From positions 62,001 through 126,000 of the forward strand of contig JAGWXF010000002.1 of the NCBI GenBank assembly GCA_018970025.1: a stretch of 64,000 bases of DNA, in the 5' to 3' direction. This document shows, piece after piece, positions 16,947-26,137 of the stretch; within the stretch, counting starts at the first letter, position 1, and every line of letters starts with the position of its first letter. The notes under the pieces were generated by a model. It ran no database searches and was not told where the DNA came from. It was given only the letters and a program-made list of their open reading frames with translations. Origin of the DNA: Actinomycetales bacterium. GTDB lineage: Bacteria; Actinomycetota; Actinomycetes; S36-B12. A program made the position numbers and the translations under genes.

Positions 16947-19900
16947 CGCTTCTTCTTGCGGATCACCACGGTCCGCTCCGGGCTCGTCCCGATCACCTGC
17001 TCGCCCTGGTACACCACGATGCGGTAGGTATAGGACGCCCCGGCCGGCACGGCCTTCTTGATCCTGAACGAGTACCGGCCCTTCTTGGACGTGGTGTCGG
17101 TGGCCATCACCTTCCAGGTGGCATCGACCTTCATCTGGCGCTCGACCCGAAGCCCAGCAGCCCGCGGGATCACCCGGCCTCGGAGCCGCAGCGGGTCCCC
17201 GGCGCGGGGCTTGCGCCCCGGCTTGATCTTCAAGGTGACCTTCACGGCGGCCGGGGCGGCCTGCTGATCACCCTGCTTCGGGGCTGCCTGCTGATCGCCG
17301 GAGGGCGCGGCCCCGCCGGACGCGCTGCCGGGCAGGGCCACCCCTGCCTGCCCATCCACCTGGGTGACGTAGGTCGACTTCAGGCCGAAGGCCGCACGCA
17401 TGGCGGTGCCGCTGATGCTGCGGGTCGAGCCATCGGGGAGCGTCGCGACCAGCTGTCGCACCGCACCGGACGGGAATCGGTCGCCGACCGACAGCTTCTG
17501 CACGGCGGGCACGCCGAACGCCGCGGCCGCCGCCGACTGCGAGACGGTCGCCTTCCAGCTGCGATTGGGGTTCTGGTCATTCAGCGACCAGTGATCGTCC
17601 ACGGTCTGGGCATACGGGACGTCGCTTCCCCAGGCGTGCGCCGCGGCAGCGGTCTGGCCGCCGCTGGAGGACGTGTAGTAGGCACGGATGGGCTGCCCGT
17701 TGAAGACCGCGGCAAGCCCGGTGGTGTCGGAGGCGAAGGTCGCGCGGACCGCCTCGGCCCACCGGTCGCCGCTTGGCCCGTTCTCCTTGGCGTAGCCGGC
17801 GAAGGTCTGGTCCGGTGCCGGGGATCCGCCGTCGTCCACGTGGCAGGAGCACGCCTTGCGCACCCCGTCCTGGATCTTGGACAGCACGTAGGAGCGTGCG
17901 GCGATGGCCTGCGCCTGCATGGCCGCCGTCGGCCACGAGCTGGGCACCTCGGCTATGCCGAGAAGGTACTCGTCGTGCACCCGCACCAGGTTGACGGCGT
18001 TGAGCCGGACCCCGCCGGCCGTGGCGACCGGCTGGATGTCCAGGGTGCCGTACCGATACCGGTGCCCATCGGATGCGAAGGAGTTGCCGGCATTGATGAC
18101 GTTGACGATGCTCGCCGGCCCGGTCGCCGAGCCCGGGGCACGCGACCCGGCCCAGCGCACGATCACGTCCTCGGCTGCGCCGAGGTCGGTGACCTGGCCG
18201 CCGGACTCCTTGCTCACCGCGACGGACGTCCCCGAGGTAGTGAAGGTGAAGACATCCTGCGGACCGCCGACCACGACATTGCCCCCGACCGTGACCTCGA
18301 TCGCGCCGCCGCCCTTCTCCAGCGGCTCGGAGCGAACCTTGACGGTGCCGACCTGGTACTGCAGGTTGACCCGCGCCTCCATGTCGTCGGCCACCGGCTG
18401 CACGACCGTTCCGGTGTAGTAGTGCGTCACGATGCTGGGGGCGTCGAAGCCCTCCTTCGCCATCCCGTAGGCACCCCACTGGGACATGCCCACCCCGTGG
18501 CCGTAGCCGCTGCCCACGAGGGCGAATGAATCGGGGGGCCCGCACGGGTCAGCGGGCGCTCCCGGCGCGGTCGCGATGCCCGCCGTCCCCGTCCACGGGT
18601 AGATCGCGTCGTCGCCGCTGGAGCCGGTGACGGTCAGGGTGTAAGCGCCGGGGGGCACCAGGTTGCCGGCATCGTCCTTCTTGTCCCAGGAGATCGCCAG
18701 GGGTCCGCCGGCGTCCTGGGTGCCGGTGAGCGTCCGCACCGTCGTACCGCAGCGAGAGGTGACCGTCATGGTCCACGACAGCGCGGCCGTGGACGTGGCG
18801 GTGACGGTGAGCGGATCCGGCGACCCGTAACCCGTGGCGGGCGAGACCGCTGGGTTGAAGATCGTCACGCCCATCTTGGATGCCGTTGCTGCCCGGATGG
18901 CCGGCATCTGCGTCTCGATGAACTGCCCGGGGCACTTGGTCGAGCCGATGTCCCGGTGGCCCCCGATGACCAGGGCCCGGGCGACCTGCCCGGGCTGGTA
19001 CTTCGACGTGCCGTTGCCGGAGTCGGAGACCAGCTCGACCTGGCCGTTGGGATCCCGGTGGTTCATGGCCAGCTTCCAGGCCATCAGCGAGGCGATGGCC
19101 TCGTCCATGGCCGCGAGCTGGTCCGGGGGCGGGTTGAGCTTCTGGAAGTTGCCCAGCGCCGATACCGCGAAGGTCTCGTTGTTGAAGCCGGCGGTGTGAC
19201 CGCCGATGACGGCCTGGTCCATGCCGCCGGCACGGCCCTCGTACAGGCGGCCGAACCGGTCGACGATGAAGTTGTAGGCCATGTCCGAGTAGCGCAGGCC
19301 CTTGGTGAACCAGCCGTACAGGTTTCGAACCTGCTGGGCTGCCTCCTCGGGGGTGTAGTCGTTACGGGTGACGGTGTGGTGGACGAAGGCCGCCTTGATC
19401 GTCCCTGCGTACTTCGGGGCGGCACTGCGCATGGACTCATCGGCCCCCCACTGGGCCCGGGTGATGATGACGGGCATCGACGCGCCGATGGTGGCGGCCG
19501 CGACCGTCGCGACCGGGGCACCGGGATCCGGTCGCTGGGGGTCGGGCAGGGCCGCATCGGCAGGCACCACCGGGTTGTCCAGCAGCACCACCGTCGCGTT
19601 CTGCGGCGCCTCGCCCCCCGGGGTGTCGATGCGGACCTGCACTCCGTCGGCAGTGTCGGTCAGGAGCGGCTCGGTGCCGTAGCGGATGCCGGCCGCCTCA
19701 TCCGACCCGGGATCGGGCTGGTGGTCCGACACCACCAGCGGGGTCCATGCGCTCCAGTCGTCGTCCTCGCGTACCCGGACGAGCACCCGCGAGGACGGAT
19801 CCAGGGGCGTGTCGGCAGTGACGCCCACCAGGCCGAAGCCGTCGGTCGCCATCGCACTCGTGGCGATGGCCGGCTCCAGCGGCGCGGCATCTGCTGGGCC

Positions 19901-20380
19901 GGTGCCGGCGCCGTGGTGATCGTCCACGATCGACTGAGCATGCGGGCGACCATCCGCTGGCAGCGGCGCCAGGCCCAGGTGATCGGTCGTGCCCTCATCG
20001 ACGAGCGAATCCCACGAGGCCATGGCGACGGCAGACTCCTGCAGGGCCTGGTCATCGATACCGGAGATGGCGATGGCCTGCTCGGTCGGCGTGACCGGCT
20101 CCGGCTGCGGCCGAGGCCAGCTGACCACCGGGAGCAGGAATCCGGCCGCCAGGACGGCCGCCACGATGGCCAGGGCAAGCCAGCGGCGGGCCGGGGCAAG
20201 CCAGCCCTGCGCCGGGGCAAGCCAGCCCTGCGCCCGGGCAAGCCAGCGCTGCGCCCGGGCAAGCCAGCGCTGCGCCCGGGCAAACGAGCCCTGCGCCGGG
20301 GCAAGCCGGAGCCACCGGCCCACCAGGGCCTGCAGGCCTCGTGCCACGGTCGTCCCTCCGGGGGAAGTCGGCGAACCCAT
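16943..20380 (-). CDS. Secreted/membrane PGRP-type amidase fused to a SpoIID/LytB domain
   Basis: The 1145-residue protein begins with six or seven heptads of the RAQRWLA type (about 26-68), directly followed by a membrane helix (69-87). The outer part has a peptidoglycan-recognition/amidase domain (about 290-480: IITRAQWGADES, AFVHHTVTR, YNFIVDRFGRLYEGRAGG, GGHRDIGSTKCPG). A FlgD-like Ig segment (about 520-600) and a SpoIID domain (about 620-1010: GYGHGVGMSQWGAYGMA, EVPSSWPTAAMQAQAIAARSYV, AYYTSSSGGQTA) come next. The zinc ligands His and Cys of the amidase are present. It should bind and trim peptidoglycan outside the membrane. The last 130 residues form a basic beta domain. Its start is divergent from the LCP gene. 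Confidence 0.9.
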   Translation of the reverse strand: MGSPTSPGGTTVARGLQALVGRWLRLAPAQGSFARAQRWLARAQRWLARAQGWLAPAQGWLAPARRWLALAIVAAVLAAGFLLPVVSWPRPQPEPVTPTEQAIAISGIDDQALQESAVAMASWDSLVDEGTTDHLGLAPLPADGRPHAQSIVDDHHGAGTGPADAAPLEPAIATSAMATDGFGLVGVTADTPLDPSSRVLVRVREDDDWSAWTPLVVSDHQPDPGSDEAAGIRYGTEPLLTDTADGVQVRIDTPGGEAPQNATVVLLDNPVVPADAALPDPQRPDPGAPVATVAAATIGASMPVIITRAQWGADESMRSAAPKYAGTIKAAFVHHTVTRNDYTPEEAAQQVRNLYGWFTKGLRYSDMAYNFIVDRFGRLYEGRAGGMDQAVIGGHTAGFNNETFAVSALGNFQKLNPPPDQLAAMDEAIASLMAWKLAMNHRDPNGQVELVSDSGNGTSKYQPGQVARALVIGGHRDIGSTKCPGQFIETQMPAIRAATASKMGVTIFNPAVSPATGYGSPDPLTVTATSTAALSWTMTVTSRCGTTVRTLTGTQDAGGPLAISWDKKDDAGNLVPPGAYTLTVTGSSGDDAIYPWTGTAGIATAPGAPADPCGPPDSFALVGSGYGHGVGMSQWGAYGMAKEGFDAPSIVTHYYTGTVVQPVADDMEARVNLQYQVGTVKVRSEPLEKGGGAIEVTVGGNVVVGGPQDVFTFTTSGTSVAVSKESGGQVTDLGAAEDVIVRWAGSRAPGSATGPASIVNVINAGNSFASDGHRYRYGTLDIQPVATAGGVRLNAVNLVRVHDEYLLGIAEVPSSWPTAAMQAQAIAARSYVLSKIQDGVRKACSCHVDDGGSPAPDQTFAGYAKENGPSGDRWAEAVRATFASDTTGLAAVFNGQPIRAYYTSSSGGQTAAAAHAWGSDVPYAQTVDDHWSLNDQNPNRSWKATVSQSAAAAAFGVPAVQKLSVGDRFPSGAVRQLVATLPDGSTRSISGTAMRAAFGLKSTYVTQVDGQAGVALPGSASGGAAPSGDQQAAPKQGDQQAAPAAVKVTLKIKPGRKPRAGDPLRLRGRVIPRAAGLRVERQMKVDATWKVMATDTTSKKGRYSFRIKKAVPAGASYTYRIVVYQGEQVIGTSPERTVVIRKKKR
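20173..20319. repeat. 21-bp in-frame tandem repeat, seven units, within the PGRP gene
   Basis: A GGGCAAG core recurs at exact 21-bp intervals from 20173 to 20299. The units encode heptads such as LARAQRW and LAPAQGW just before the membrane helix. Some neighbouring units are identical, which indicates recent expansion. Confidence 0.9.
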
Positions 20381-20661
20381 GCGCAGTCGCTGGTTCGTCT
20401 ACGGATCATCCCGCCCAGGACGGGCAGGCCAATCGCACGGACGCACCTCTCGCAACAATCTTCACTTGTATACCATGGTTCGCCTGGATCACTTCAGATA
20501 TCAGGGTCCCCTTGCGTATGGGTCGGGACGTGGGTCCGGGAACGCTCGCCACCTCCGGTGCGTCCAACCCCCGATGGCAGCGGCCGTGCGTACCATGAAT
20601 CCGCTTCGGCCGACCACGATGCCCGAGTGGGGCACCCCGACAACGTGAGCAAGGACGCCAG
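20381..20661. other. Intergenic region between divergent PGRP and LCP genes
   Basis: These 281 bases separate two divergent cell-wall genes and must hold both promoters. It is somewhat richer in A/T than its flanks around 20450-20520. I could not find a convincing pair of promoter hexamers, repeat or RNA gene. Confidence 0.4.
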
Positions 20662-22074
20662 ATGACTTCAGTGCCCCGCCGGTGGCCCCGGATCCTCGCT
20701 GCCGTCGTCGCAGCGGCAGTCGTGGTCGCCGCCATCGTGGGCGGCGGCCTGACCCTGTTCATGGGCAAGCTTGCGGGCAATATCACCGCCGTGGACGTCT
20801 CCGAGCAGCTCGGCACGAGCGCGGCTCCGTCCGCCCCCGTCGTCGTCGATGAGGAGACGGGCTCCTACGAGCCCTTCACCGTCCTGCTCATGGGCAGCGA
20901 TAGCCGTTCCGGCAAGGGCAACAAGGGCTACGGCAGCGCCTCCGAAATCGGCGGCGAGCGGTCGGACACGACCATCCTGGTGCACGTCAACGCGGACCGG
21001 AGCCGGGCCGTCGCCGTCAGCATCCCCCGCGACACCCTGATCACGCTGCCCAAGTGCAAGCACGACGGCAAGACCGTCGGCGGCTACACCGGCAAGTTCA
21101 ACGAGGCCTTCGACCTCGCCGGCCCCGGATGCACCATGAAGGCCGTCCAGGAGATCACCGGCCTGGATCTGCAGCACTTCATGATGGTCGACTTCGGCGG
21201 CTTCAAGCGCGTGGTCAACGCCGTCGGCGGCGTGGAGATCTGCCTGGCCCAGGATGTCAACGATCCAAAGAGCGGCCTGAACCTCAGCAAGGGCAAGCAC
21301 GTGGTCACCGGCGAGGAGGCCCTGGCCTTCGTGCGCGCCAGGAAGACCCTCGGCGATGGCTCGGATACCTCCCGGATCCGACGCCAGCAGGCCTTCATCT
21401 CCTCGCTGGCCCGGCAGGTCCTCTCCGCCGGAACCCTGCTGAACCCCGCTGCCCTGGTGAGCATCCTCACCGCCGCCTCGGAGTCGCTGTCGGCCGATCC
21501 GGCACTGGCGAACGTGACCAACCTCAAGGACCTCGCCCTGAGCATGAAGGACCTGCGGCCCAGCGACATCACCTTCGTCACGATGCCGTGGAAGCCCGCC
21601 GGCGACGGGGCGAACGTCCTGGTGAACGAGAAGAAGGCGCAGGCTCTCTGGGACGCCATCGCCAACGACACCCCCTACCCGCCGAAGAAGGCCGAGGGCA
21701 CTCCCCTGCTCAAGACCGAGCCGAGCGGCATCTACGTCAACGTCCTCAACGGAACCGGCGTGAAGGGGGCGGCCAAGAAGGTCGCCAAGAAGCTGCGCAA
21801 GGCCGGCTACCGGGTGATGGACGTCGGCAACGTCGAGGACGGCCAGGTCTACGACAAGACCACGGTGATCTACGACCCGAAGTGGGATGTGAGCTCGCGG
21901 ACCTTGGTCTACGCCGCCAATGCCGTGGCGCAGCCGGAGAAGAAGCACGGCCAGCGCATGGACCTCATCATCGGGACGGACTTCACCGACCTGCGCGACG
22001 TGGAGATCGACGAGCTCGCGAGCGACGTCTACGCGAACATGAACACGGCCGACGAGACCTTCTGCGCATCCTGA
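20662..22074 (+). CDS. LytR-CpsA-Psr (LCP) family cell-wall glycopolymer ligase with LytR C-terminal domain
   Basis: The 470-residue protein has a single N-terminal membrane anchor (about 9-32). An LCP catalytic domain follows (about 73-260) with LLMGSDSRSG, RSDTTILVHVN, VSIPRDTLI and FVRARKTLGDGSDTSRIRRQQ; these hold the conserved Asp and Arg residues that bind the polyprenyl pyrophosphate. A LytR_C domain is at about 352-450 (IYVNVLNGTGVKGAAKKVA). LCP enzymes move glycopolymers from lipid carriers onto peptidoglycan; in mycobacteria they join arabinogalactan. Here the adjacent glycan locus would supply a polymer. AAGGA lies six bases before the ATG. Confidence 0.94.
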   Translation: MTSVPRRWPRILAAVVAAAVVVAAIVGGGLTLFMGKLAGNITAVDVSEQLGTSAAPSAPVVVDEETGSYEPFTVLLMGSDSRSGKGNKGYGSASEIGGERSDTTILVHVNADRSRAVAVSIPRDTLITLPKCKHDGKTVGGYTGKFNEAFDLAGPGCTMKAVQEITGLDLQHFMMVDFGGFKRVVNAVGGVEICLAQDVNDPKSGLNLSKGKHVVTGEEALAFVRARKTLGDGSDTSRIRRQQAFISSLARQVLSAGTLLNPAALVSILTAASESLSADPALANVTNLKDLALSMKDLRPSDITFVTMPWKPAGDGANVLVNEKKAQALWDAIANDTPYPPKKAEGTPLLKTEPSGIYVNVLNGTGVKGAAKKVAKKLRKAGYRVMDVGNVEDGQVYDKTTVIYDPKWDVSSRTLVYAANAVAQPEKKHGQRMDLIIGTDFTDLRDVEIDELASDVYANMNTADETFCAS

Positions 22075-22110
22075 GGCCCGCAGCGCGCCGGCTGACGGAC
22101 GTCGGTTGTC

Positions 22111-22130
22111 TATATTGACAATCGTTCTCA
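22111..22130 (+). promoter_or_regulatory. Zur box with abutting -10-like hexamer upstream of znuA
   Basis: TGACAATCGTTCTCA at 22116-22130 matches the actinobacterial Zur palindrome TGAAAATCATTTTCA at 12 of 15 positions. The hexamer TATATT at 22111-22116 directly touches it, so bound Zur would block the promoter. The znuA ATG is 19 bases downstream. The repressor itself is encoded at the end of the same operon (24817). Confidence 0.75.
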
Positions 22131-22149
22131 ACAATCCTACGCTCGCCAT

Positions 22150-23181
22150 ATGGCTTCTTCGCGGTCGCGCGTCCGGATGCTCGCCCTGGCGGTAACCGGC
22201 CCTGCCCTGCTGCTGACCGCATGCGCCTCGGACACCTCCGGGTCTCCGTCAGGCGGGCCAGCCATCGTCGTCACCACCCCGATCCTGGGGTCGGTGGTCT
22301 CGTCCATCGTCGACTGCGCCGGCTCCGGATCCGTGGAGGTCCTGATGCCGAACGGCTCCGACCCGCATGACTTCGCTGCGTCCTCGGCGCAGCTGGCCGA
22401 CCTGGTCAGCGCTGACCTGGTGATCGCGAACGGCCTCGGGCTCGAGGCCGGGATGACTGCGGCGCTGGCCGGCGCACGGGCTGACGGCGCACGCATCTGG
22501 GAGGCAGGGCCGAATGTCGACCCCATCCCATTCGAGGGCGCCGACGACCACAGCGCCGACGACCACAGCGCCGACGACCACGGCGGCGCACTCGACCCGC
22601 ACATCTGGTTCGACATGGGCCGGATGGCCACGGCCGCGACCCTCATCGGCCAGCAGCTCGACATGGTGGCGGGCACATCCACTTCCAAGGGATCCGCCGG
22701 ATCCGGCGCCGTCAGATCAGGCGACGGCGGGACGTTCGCCGCGTGCGGCGCGCAGGTCGCCGACCAGATCAGCGCTGCCGAGCGAACGGTCAGGGCAACC
22801 CTGGAGTCAGTGCCGGCCGACCGACGTGTGCTCGTGACCGACCACGAGGCCCTCGGCTACCTGGCAGCCGCCTACGGATACCGGATTGCCGGGGCGGTCA
22901 TCCCGTCCCAGAGCACGCTGGCCGAGCCAAGCTCAGCCGAGCTCGCCGCGCTGGCCGAGGTGATCCGCCAGGAGCAGGTGCCGGCGATCTTCGCGAACGT
23001 GTCTTCACCGGCCCAGCTCGCGCAAGCCGTCGCGCAGGAGGCAGGCACGCAGGTCAGCGTCGTCCCGCTGTACGTCGAGAGCCTGGGCGAGCCAGGGTCC
23101 CCGGCGCAGGACTATCCCGGCATGATGCTGGAGGACGCCACGCGCATCGCCGGCGGACTGGGGGCACCGAGTGACGGCTGA
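22150..23181 (+). CDS. znuA: Zinc ABC transporter substrate-binding lipoprotein
   Basis: The 343-residue protein has a lipoprotein signal ending LLLTACAS, then the cluster A-1 fold: VVTTPILGSVV, LMPNGSDPHDF (metal His), a His/Asp-rich loop with three copies of the unit ADDHS (about residues 131-145), and LDPHIWFDMGRM (metal His). The acidic/His loop is typical of zinc-specific members, where it acts as a metal collector. The DH repeats come from 15-bp duplications. No clear ribosome site precedes the ATG. znuB starts 11 bases before the znuA stop. Confidence 0.92.
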   Translation: MASSRSRVRMLALAVTGPALLLTACASDTSGSPSGGPAIVVTTPILGSVVSSIVDCAGSGSVEVLMPNGSDPHDFAASSAQLADLVSADLVIANGLGLEAGMTAALAGARADGARIWEAGPNVDPIPFEGADDHSADDHSADDHGGALDPHIWFDMGRMATAATLIGQQLDMVAGTSTSKGSAGSGAVRSGDGGTFAACGAQVADQISAAERTVRATLESVPADRRVLVTDHEALGYLAAAYGYRIAGAVIPSQSTLAEPSSAELAALAEVIRQEQVPAIFANVSSPAQLAQAVAQEAGTQVSVVPLYVESLGEPGSPAQDYPGMMLEDATRIAGGLGAPSDG

Positions 23182-24022
23182 CCTGGCCTGGCTCACTGAG
23201 CCATTCACCCTGGGCTTCCAGCAGCGAGCCCTGCTCGGCGGCTGCCTGGCCGCAGTGATGTGCGCCATCGTCGGCACCTGGCTGGTGCTGCGCGGGATGA
23301 GCTTCTTCGGCGATGCGTTCGTCCACGGCATCGTCCCCGGGGTCGCCGCGGCTGTCGCACTCCAGGTCAACCCGCTCATCGGTGCCGCGGTCGCCGCACT
23401 GGTCATGGTGCTGGCGATCGAGGCGGTCAACCGGCAGACCGCGCTGAGCGAGGACACCGCCATTGGACTGCTCTTCGTCGGGATGCTGGCCCTCGGCGTG
23501 GTGATCATCTCTCGGATGGACAGCTACGCCGGCAACCTGACGACCATCCTGTTCGGCGACATCCTGGGCATCACCGCCTCGGGCCTGGTCGTCCAGGCCG
23601 TCCTGGCCGTCGTCGTGATCACCGGGGGCCTGATCCTGTACCGGCCCCTGCTGGCGCTCAGCCTGAACCAGCAGAAGGCCGAGCTCCTGGGCATGCGCCC
23701 GAATCGGGCACATGCGGCGCTGCTGATCCTCATCGCGGCAGCGGTCATCGGCTCGTACCAGGCGGCGGGCACCCTGCTGGTCTTCGGCCTCCTCGTCGGC
23801 CCAGCCGCGACCGCCGCACTGCTCTCCCGGAGCATCCCGGCCATGATGCTGACCGCCTGCGCCATCGGTGTGGCGTCGGTCTGGCTGGGCCTGCTCATCA
23901 GCTACCACGCCAATACGGCCGGCTCGGCCACGATGGCCATCATCCCGGTCGTCTCCTTCTTCCTCGTCCTCGCCGGCCGGTGGGCCAGGCGCCGGGTGCT
24001 CCCAGCAAGCAGCCATGCCTGA
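23171..24022 (+). CDS. znuB: Zinc ABC transporter permease (ABC-3 family)
   Basis: The 283-residue protein has about eight hydrophobic helices and the ABC-3 landmarks: GTWLVLRGMSFFGDAFVHG near residues 35-55, and GLLVGPAATAALLS. It pairs with ZnuC for zinc import. The GTG start lies inside the znuA end (11-bp overlap), and the stop overlaps the znuC start by 8 bp, so the four genes are tightly coupled. Confidence 0.93.
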   Translation: MTADLAWLTEPFTLGFQQRALLGGCLAAVMCAIVGTWLVLRGMSFFGDAFVHGIVPGVAAAVALQVNPLIGAAVAALVMVLAIEAVNRQTALSEDTAIGLLFVGMLALGVVIISRMDSYAGNLTTILFGDILGITASGLVVQAVLAVVVITGGLILYRPLLALSLNQQKAELLGMRPNRAHAALLILIAAAVIGSYQAAGTLLVFGLLVGPAATAALLSRSIPAMMLTACAIGVASVWLGLLISYHANTAGSATMAIIPVVSFFLVLAGRWARRRVLPASSHA

Positions 24023-24830
24023 CGCGCACGGGATCCCCCCGGCACGGGCCGGGTCTGGCGAGTGGGCCGTGCGTGCCGACGGCCTGGCGATCGGCCACGA
24101 GCGCACCGTGATCGACGACGCCAGCTTCCGGATCCCGACCGGCGCGGTCGCCGCGGTCATCGGGCCCAATGGAAGCGGCAAGTCGACCCTGCTGCATGCC
24201 ATCGCGGGCCTGCTGCAGCCACGGGCAGGTGCCTTGGAGGTCCTCGGCACCGCCCCCGCCCAGGCCCAGCCGCAGGTCAGCTACGTCCTGCAGGGGACGC
24301 AGGTCAGCAGGGGCACGCCGATCACCGTCCGCGAGACCGTGCGCATGGCGCGCTATCGAACGACCGGCATCCTGCGCCGGATGCGGCCCCAGGATCATGA
24401 GCGCGTGCGCAGCGCCCTTGCCGAGCTGGAGATCGAGGATCTCGGCGGACGTCATCTCAGCGAGCTGTCCGGAGGGCAGCGCCAGCGGGCATTCGTCGCG
24501 CAGGCAATCGCCCAGGACCATGCAATGCTCCTGATGGACGAGCCCCTCACTGGCCTGGACCTCACCTCGACGCAGGCCATCGACCGGCTCATCCACGCGG
24601 AGGCCGATCGCGGCTGCACCGTGATCATCACCACGCACGACCTCGACGAAGCCCGGGCAGCCGACTACGTCCTGCTGCTCGGGGCCGGGCGCATCGTCGC
24701 CGGCCAGCCGCAGGAGGTCCTGACCACCGCGTCCCTCACCCGCGCGTACGGCCTCGGGCTGCGACACCCGACGCATCCGATGGACACCCAGCCCCCGACC
24801 GCGCACCACGGCGGCCATGATGGCGACTGA
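24015..24830 (+). CDS. znuC: Zinc ABC transporter ATP-binding protein
   Basis: The 271-residue ATPase has a complete motif set: Walker A IGPNGSGKSTLL, signature LSGGQRQRAFVAQA, Walker B AMLLMDEPLTGLD and the switch His in VIITTHDLDEA. It powers ZnuB. ATG 24015 is chosen because the conserved N-terminus begins near residue 20 and the start overlaps znuB in the usual coupled way. The C-terminus is His-rich (HHGGHDGD), possibly metal-binding. Its intact motifs contrast with the ABC protein at 35132. Confidence 0.94.
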   Translation: MPDAHGIPPARAGSGEWAVRADGLAIGHERTVIDDASFRIPTGAVAAVIGPNGSGKSTLLHAIAGLLQPRAGALEVLGTAPAQAQPQVSYVLQGTQVSRGTPITVRETVRMARYRTTGILRRMRPQDHERVRSALAELEIEDLGGRHLSELSGGQRQRAFVAQAIAQDHAMLLMDEPLTGLDLTSTQAIDRLIHAEADRGCTVIITTHDLDEARAADYVLLLGAGRIVAGQPQEVLTTASLTRAYGLGLRHPTHPMDTQPPTAHHGGHDGD

Positions 24831-25254
24831 GGCCAGGCGGGCCATCGGCGAGCGCTCCACCCGCCAGCGGACGGCGGTCGCGGCGGTGCTGCAGGAGGTT
24901 GACGACTTCCGCTCCGCCCAGGACCTGCACCAGATGCTCCGGCGCAAGGGCGAGCGGGTGGGGCTGGCGACGGTGTACCGGTCGCTGCGGGCCATGGCCG
25001 ACGCGGGCGACATCGACATCCTGGTCACCGCCGACGGCGAGTCGCTCTACCGCCGATGCGGGCAGGGGGCCGGCCACCACCATCACCTCGTATGCCGCGG
25101 GTGCGGGCTGACCATCGAGATCAGCGCGCCCGCGGTCGAGCGCTGGGCATCGACGGTCGCCGTCGACCATGGCTTCACCGATGCGCAGCACACCCTCGAT
25201 ATCTTCGGCACCTGCCAGGACTGCGTCGACCAGGAGGCAGCGCAGGCTAGATGA
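24817..25254 (+). CDS. zur: Fur-family zinc uptake repressor
   Basis: The 145-residue protein has the Fur winged helix (SAQDLHQMLRRKGERVGLATVYRSLRAMADAG), the sensor motif GAGHHHHLVCRGCG and a second Cys pair GTCQDCVD that forms the structural zinc site. Being the last gene of the znu operon, downstream of a Zur box, marks it as Zur rather than Fur. It overlaps znuC by 14 bp. The 3' end overlaps the convergent glycosyltransferase by 8 bp. Confidence 0.92.
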   Translation: MMATEARRAIGERSTRQRTAVAAVLQEVDDFRSAQDLHQMLRRKGERVGLATVYRSLRAMADAGDIDILVTADGESLYRRCGQGAGHHHHLVCRGCGLTIEISAPAVERWASTVAVDHGFTDAQHTLDIFGTCQDCVDQEAAQAR

Positions 25255-26137
25255 CCGGCGGTCGTCCCGCCCTGGTCATCGCCCACACGGTTCGCCAGCG
25301 CATCCGACGCCGGCCGTGCGGGTTGACCCGGATGCCCTCGCGCAGGCCGGCGAACCAGGCACGCAGCGCCGGGCCCTGACGCACTCGCAGCAGGGTGAGC
25401 GCGATCCAGGTGCCGACATACAGCGGCTCGAGGACCATCGGCAGGTTGCGCCGTGCAAGCCAGACCCGATTGCGGGCATTCAGGCGGTAGTAGACGTCGT
25501 GTCGGGCCGGGTCGATGACCGGGTGGTGGACGATCACATCCCCCGCGTACCAGGGCAGGTAGCCGGCATCCCAGGTGCGCCACACCAGCTCGATGCCCTC
25601 ATGCGCGTAGAAGAAGCAGGCGGGCCAGCCGTCCACCTGATCGAAGACCGACCGACGCATGACCACGGCCCCCTCCCACAGGGCGGTTGCTGGGCCCGGC
25701 CGACCGGGGTCGCCCACGCGCAGCCGCGGGACCCACCGGCCCGGCGACGGGCGGCCGGTCGGGTCGACGACCCGCGGCTGGACCAGGCCGAGTTCCGGGT
25801 CGGCATCGAACCGCGCCTGCATGCCCGCCAGGAATCCCTCGTCGGCCAGGCACGCGTCGTCATCGAGGAAGAACAGCAGGTCACCGCCCACCAGCGGCAC
25901 CCCGGCATTGCGGCCGGCCGGGATGCCGAGGTTCTCCGCAAGGCCCAGGGTGCGCACCCCATGCGGCAGCCCCGTGGGCTGCCATCCATTGCCGACCACC
26001 ACCACCTCGGTGGTGACCTGCCGCTGGCCCAGGACCGACTGCACGGCCCGGGCCAGTTCCTGCGGCCGCTGGCCCATGGTCAGGATGACCACGCCGATCA
26101 CCCGCGAGGGCTCGGTATCGGCGGCAGCCTGGTTCAT
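25247..26137 (-). CDS. Glycosyltransferase family 2
   Basis: The 296-residue GT-A protein reads VIGVVILTMGQRPQELARAV at the N-terminus and has the nucleotide-sugar metal motif LLFFLDDDACLADE near residue 95. An acceptor-side segment VDGWPACFFYAHEGIELVW follows. It resembles the rhamnosyl- or galactosyltransferase-like GT2s of cell-wall loci, but the sugar is unknown. It ends a run of four genes, 30214 to 25247, each overlapping the next by 4 bp. The partner upstream is a CDP-alcohol phosphotransferase. Confidence 0.88.
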   Translation of the reverse strand: MNQAAADTEPSRVIGVVILTMGQRPQELARAVQSVLGQRQVTTEVVVVGNGWQPTGLPHGVRTLGLAENLGIPAGRNAGVPLVGGDLLFFLDDDACLADEGFLAGMQARFDADPELGLVQPRVVDPTGRPSPGRWVPRLRVGDPGRPGPATALWEGAVVMRRSVFDQVDGWPACFFYAHEGIELVWRTWDAGYLPWYAGDVIVHHPVIDPARHDVYYRLNARNRVWLARRNLPMVLEPLYVGTWIALTLLRVRQGPALRAWFAGLREGIRVNPHGRRRMRWRTVWAMTRAGRPPVI

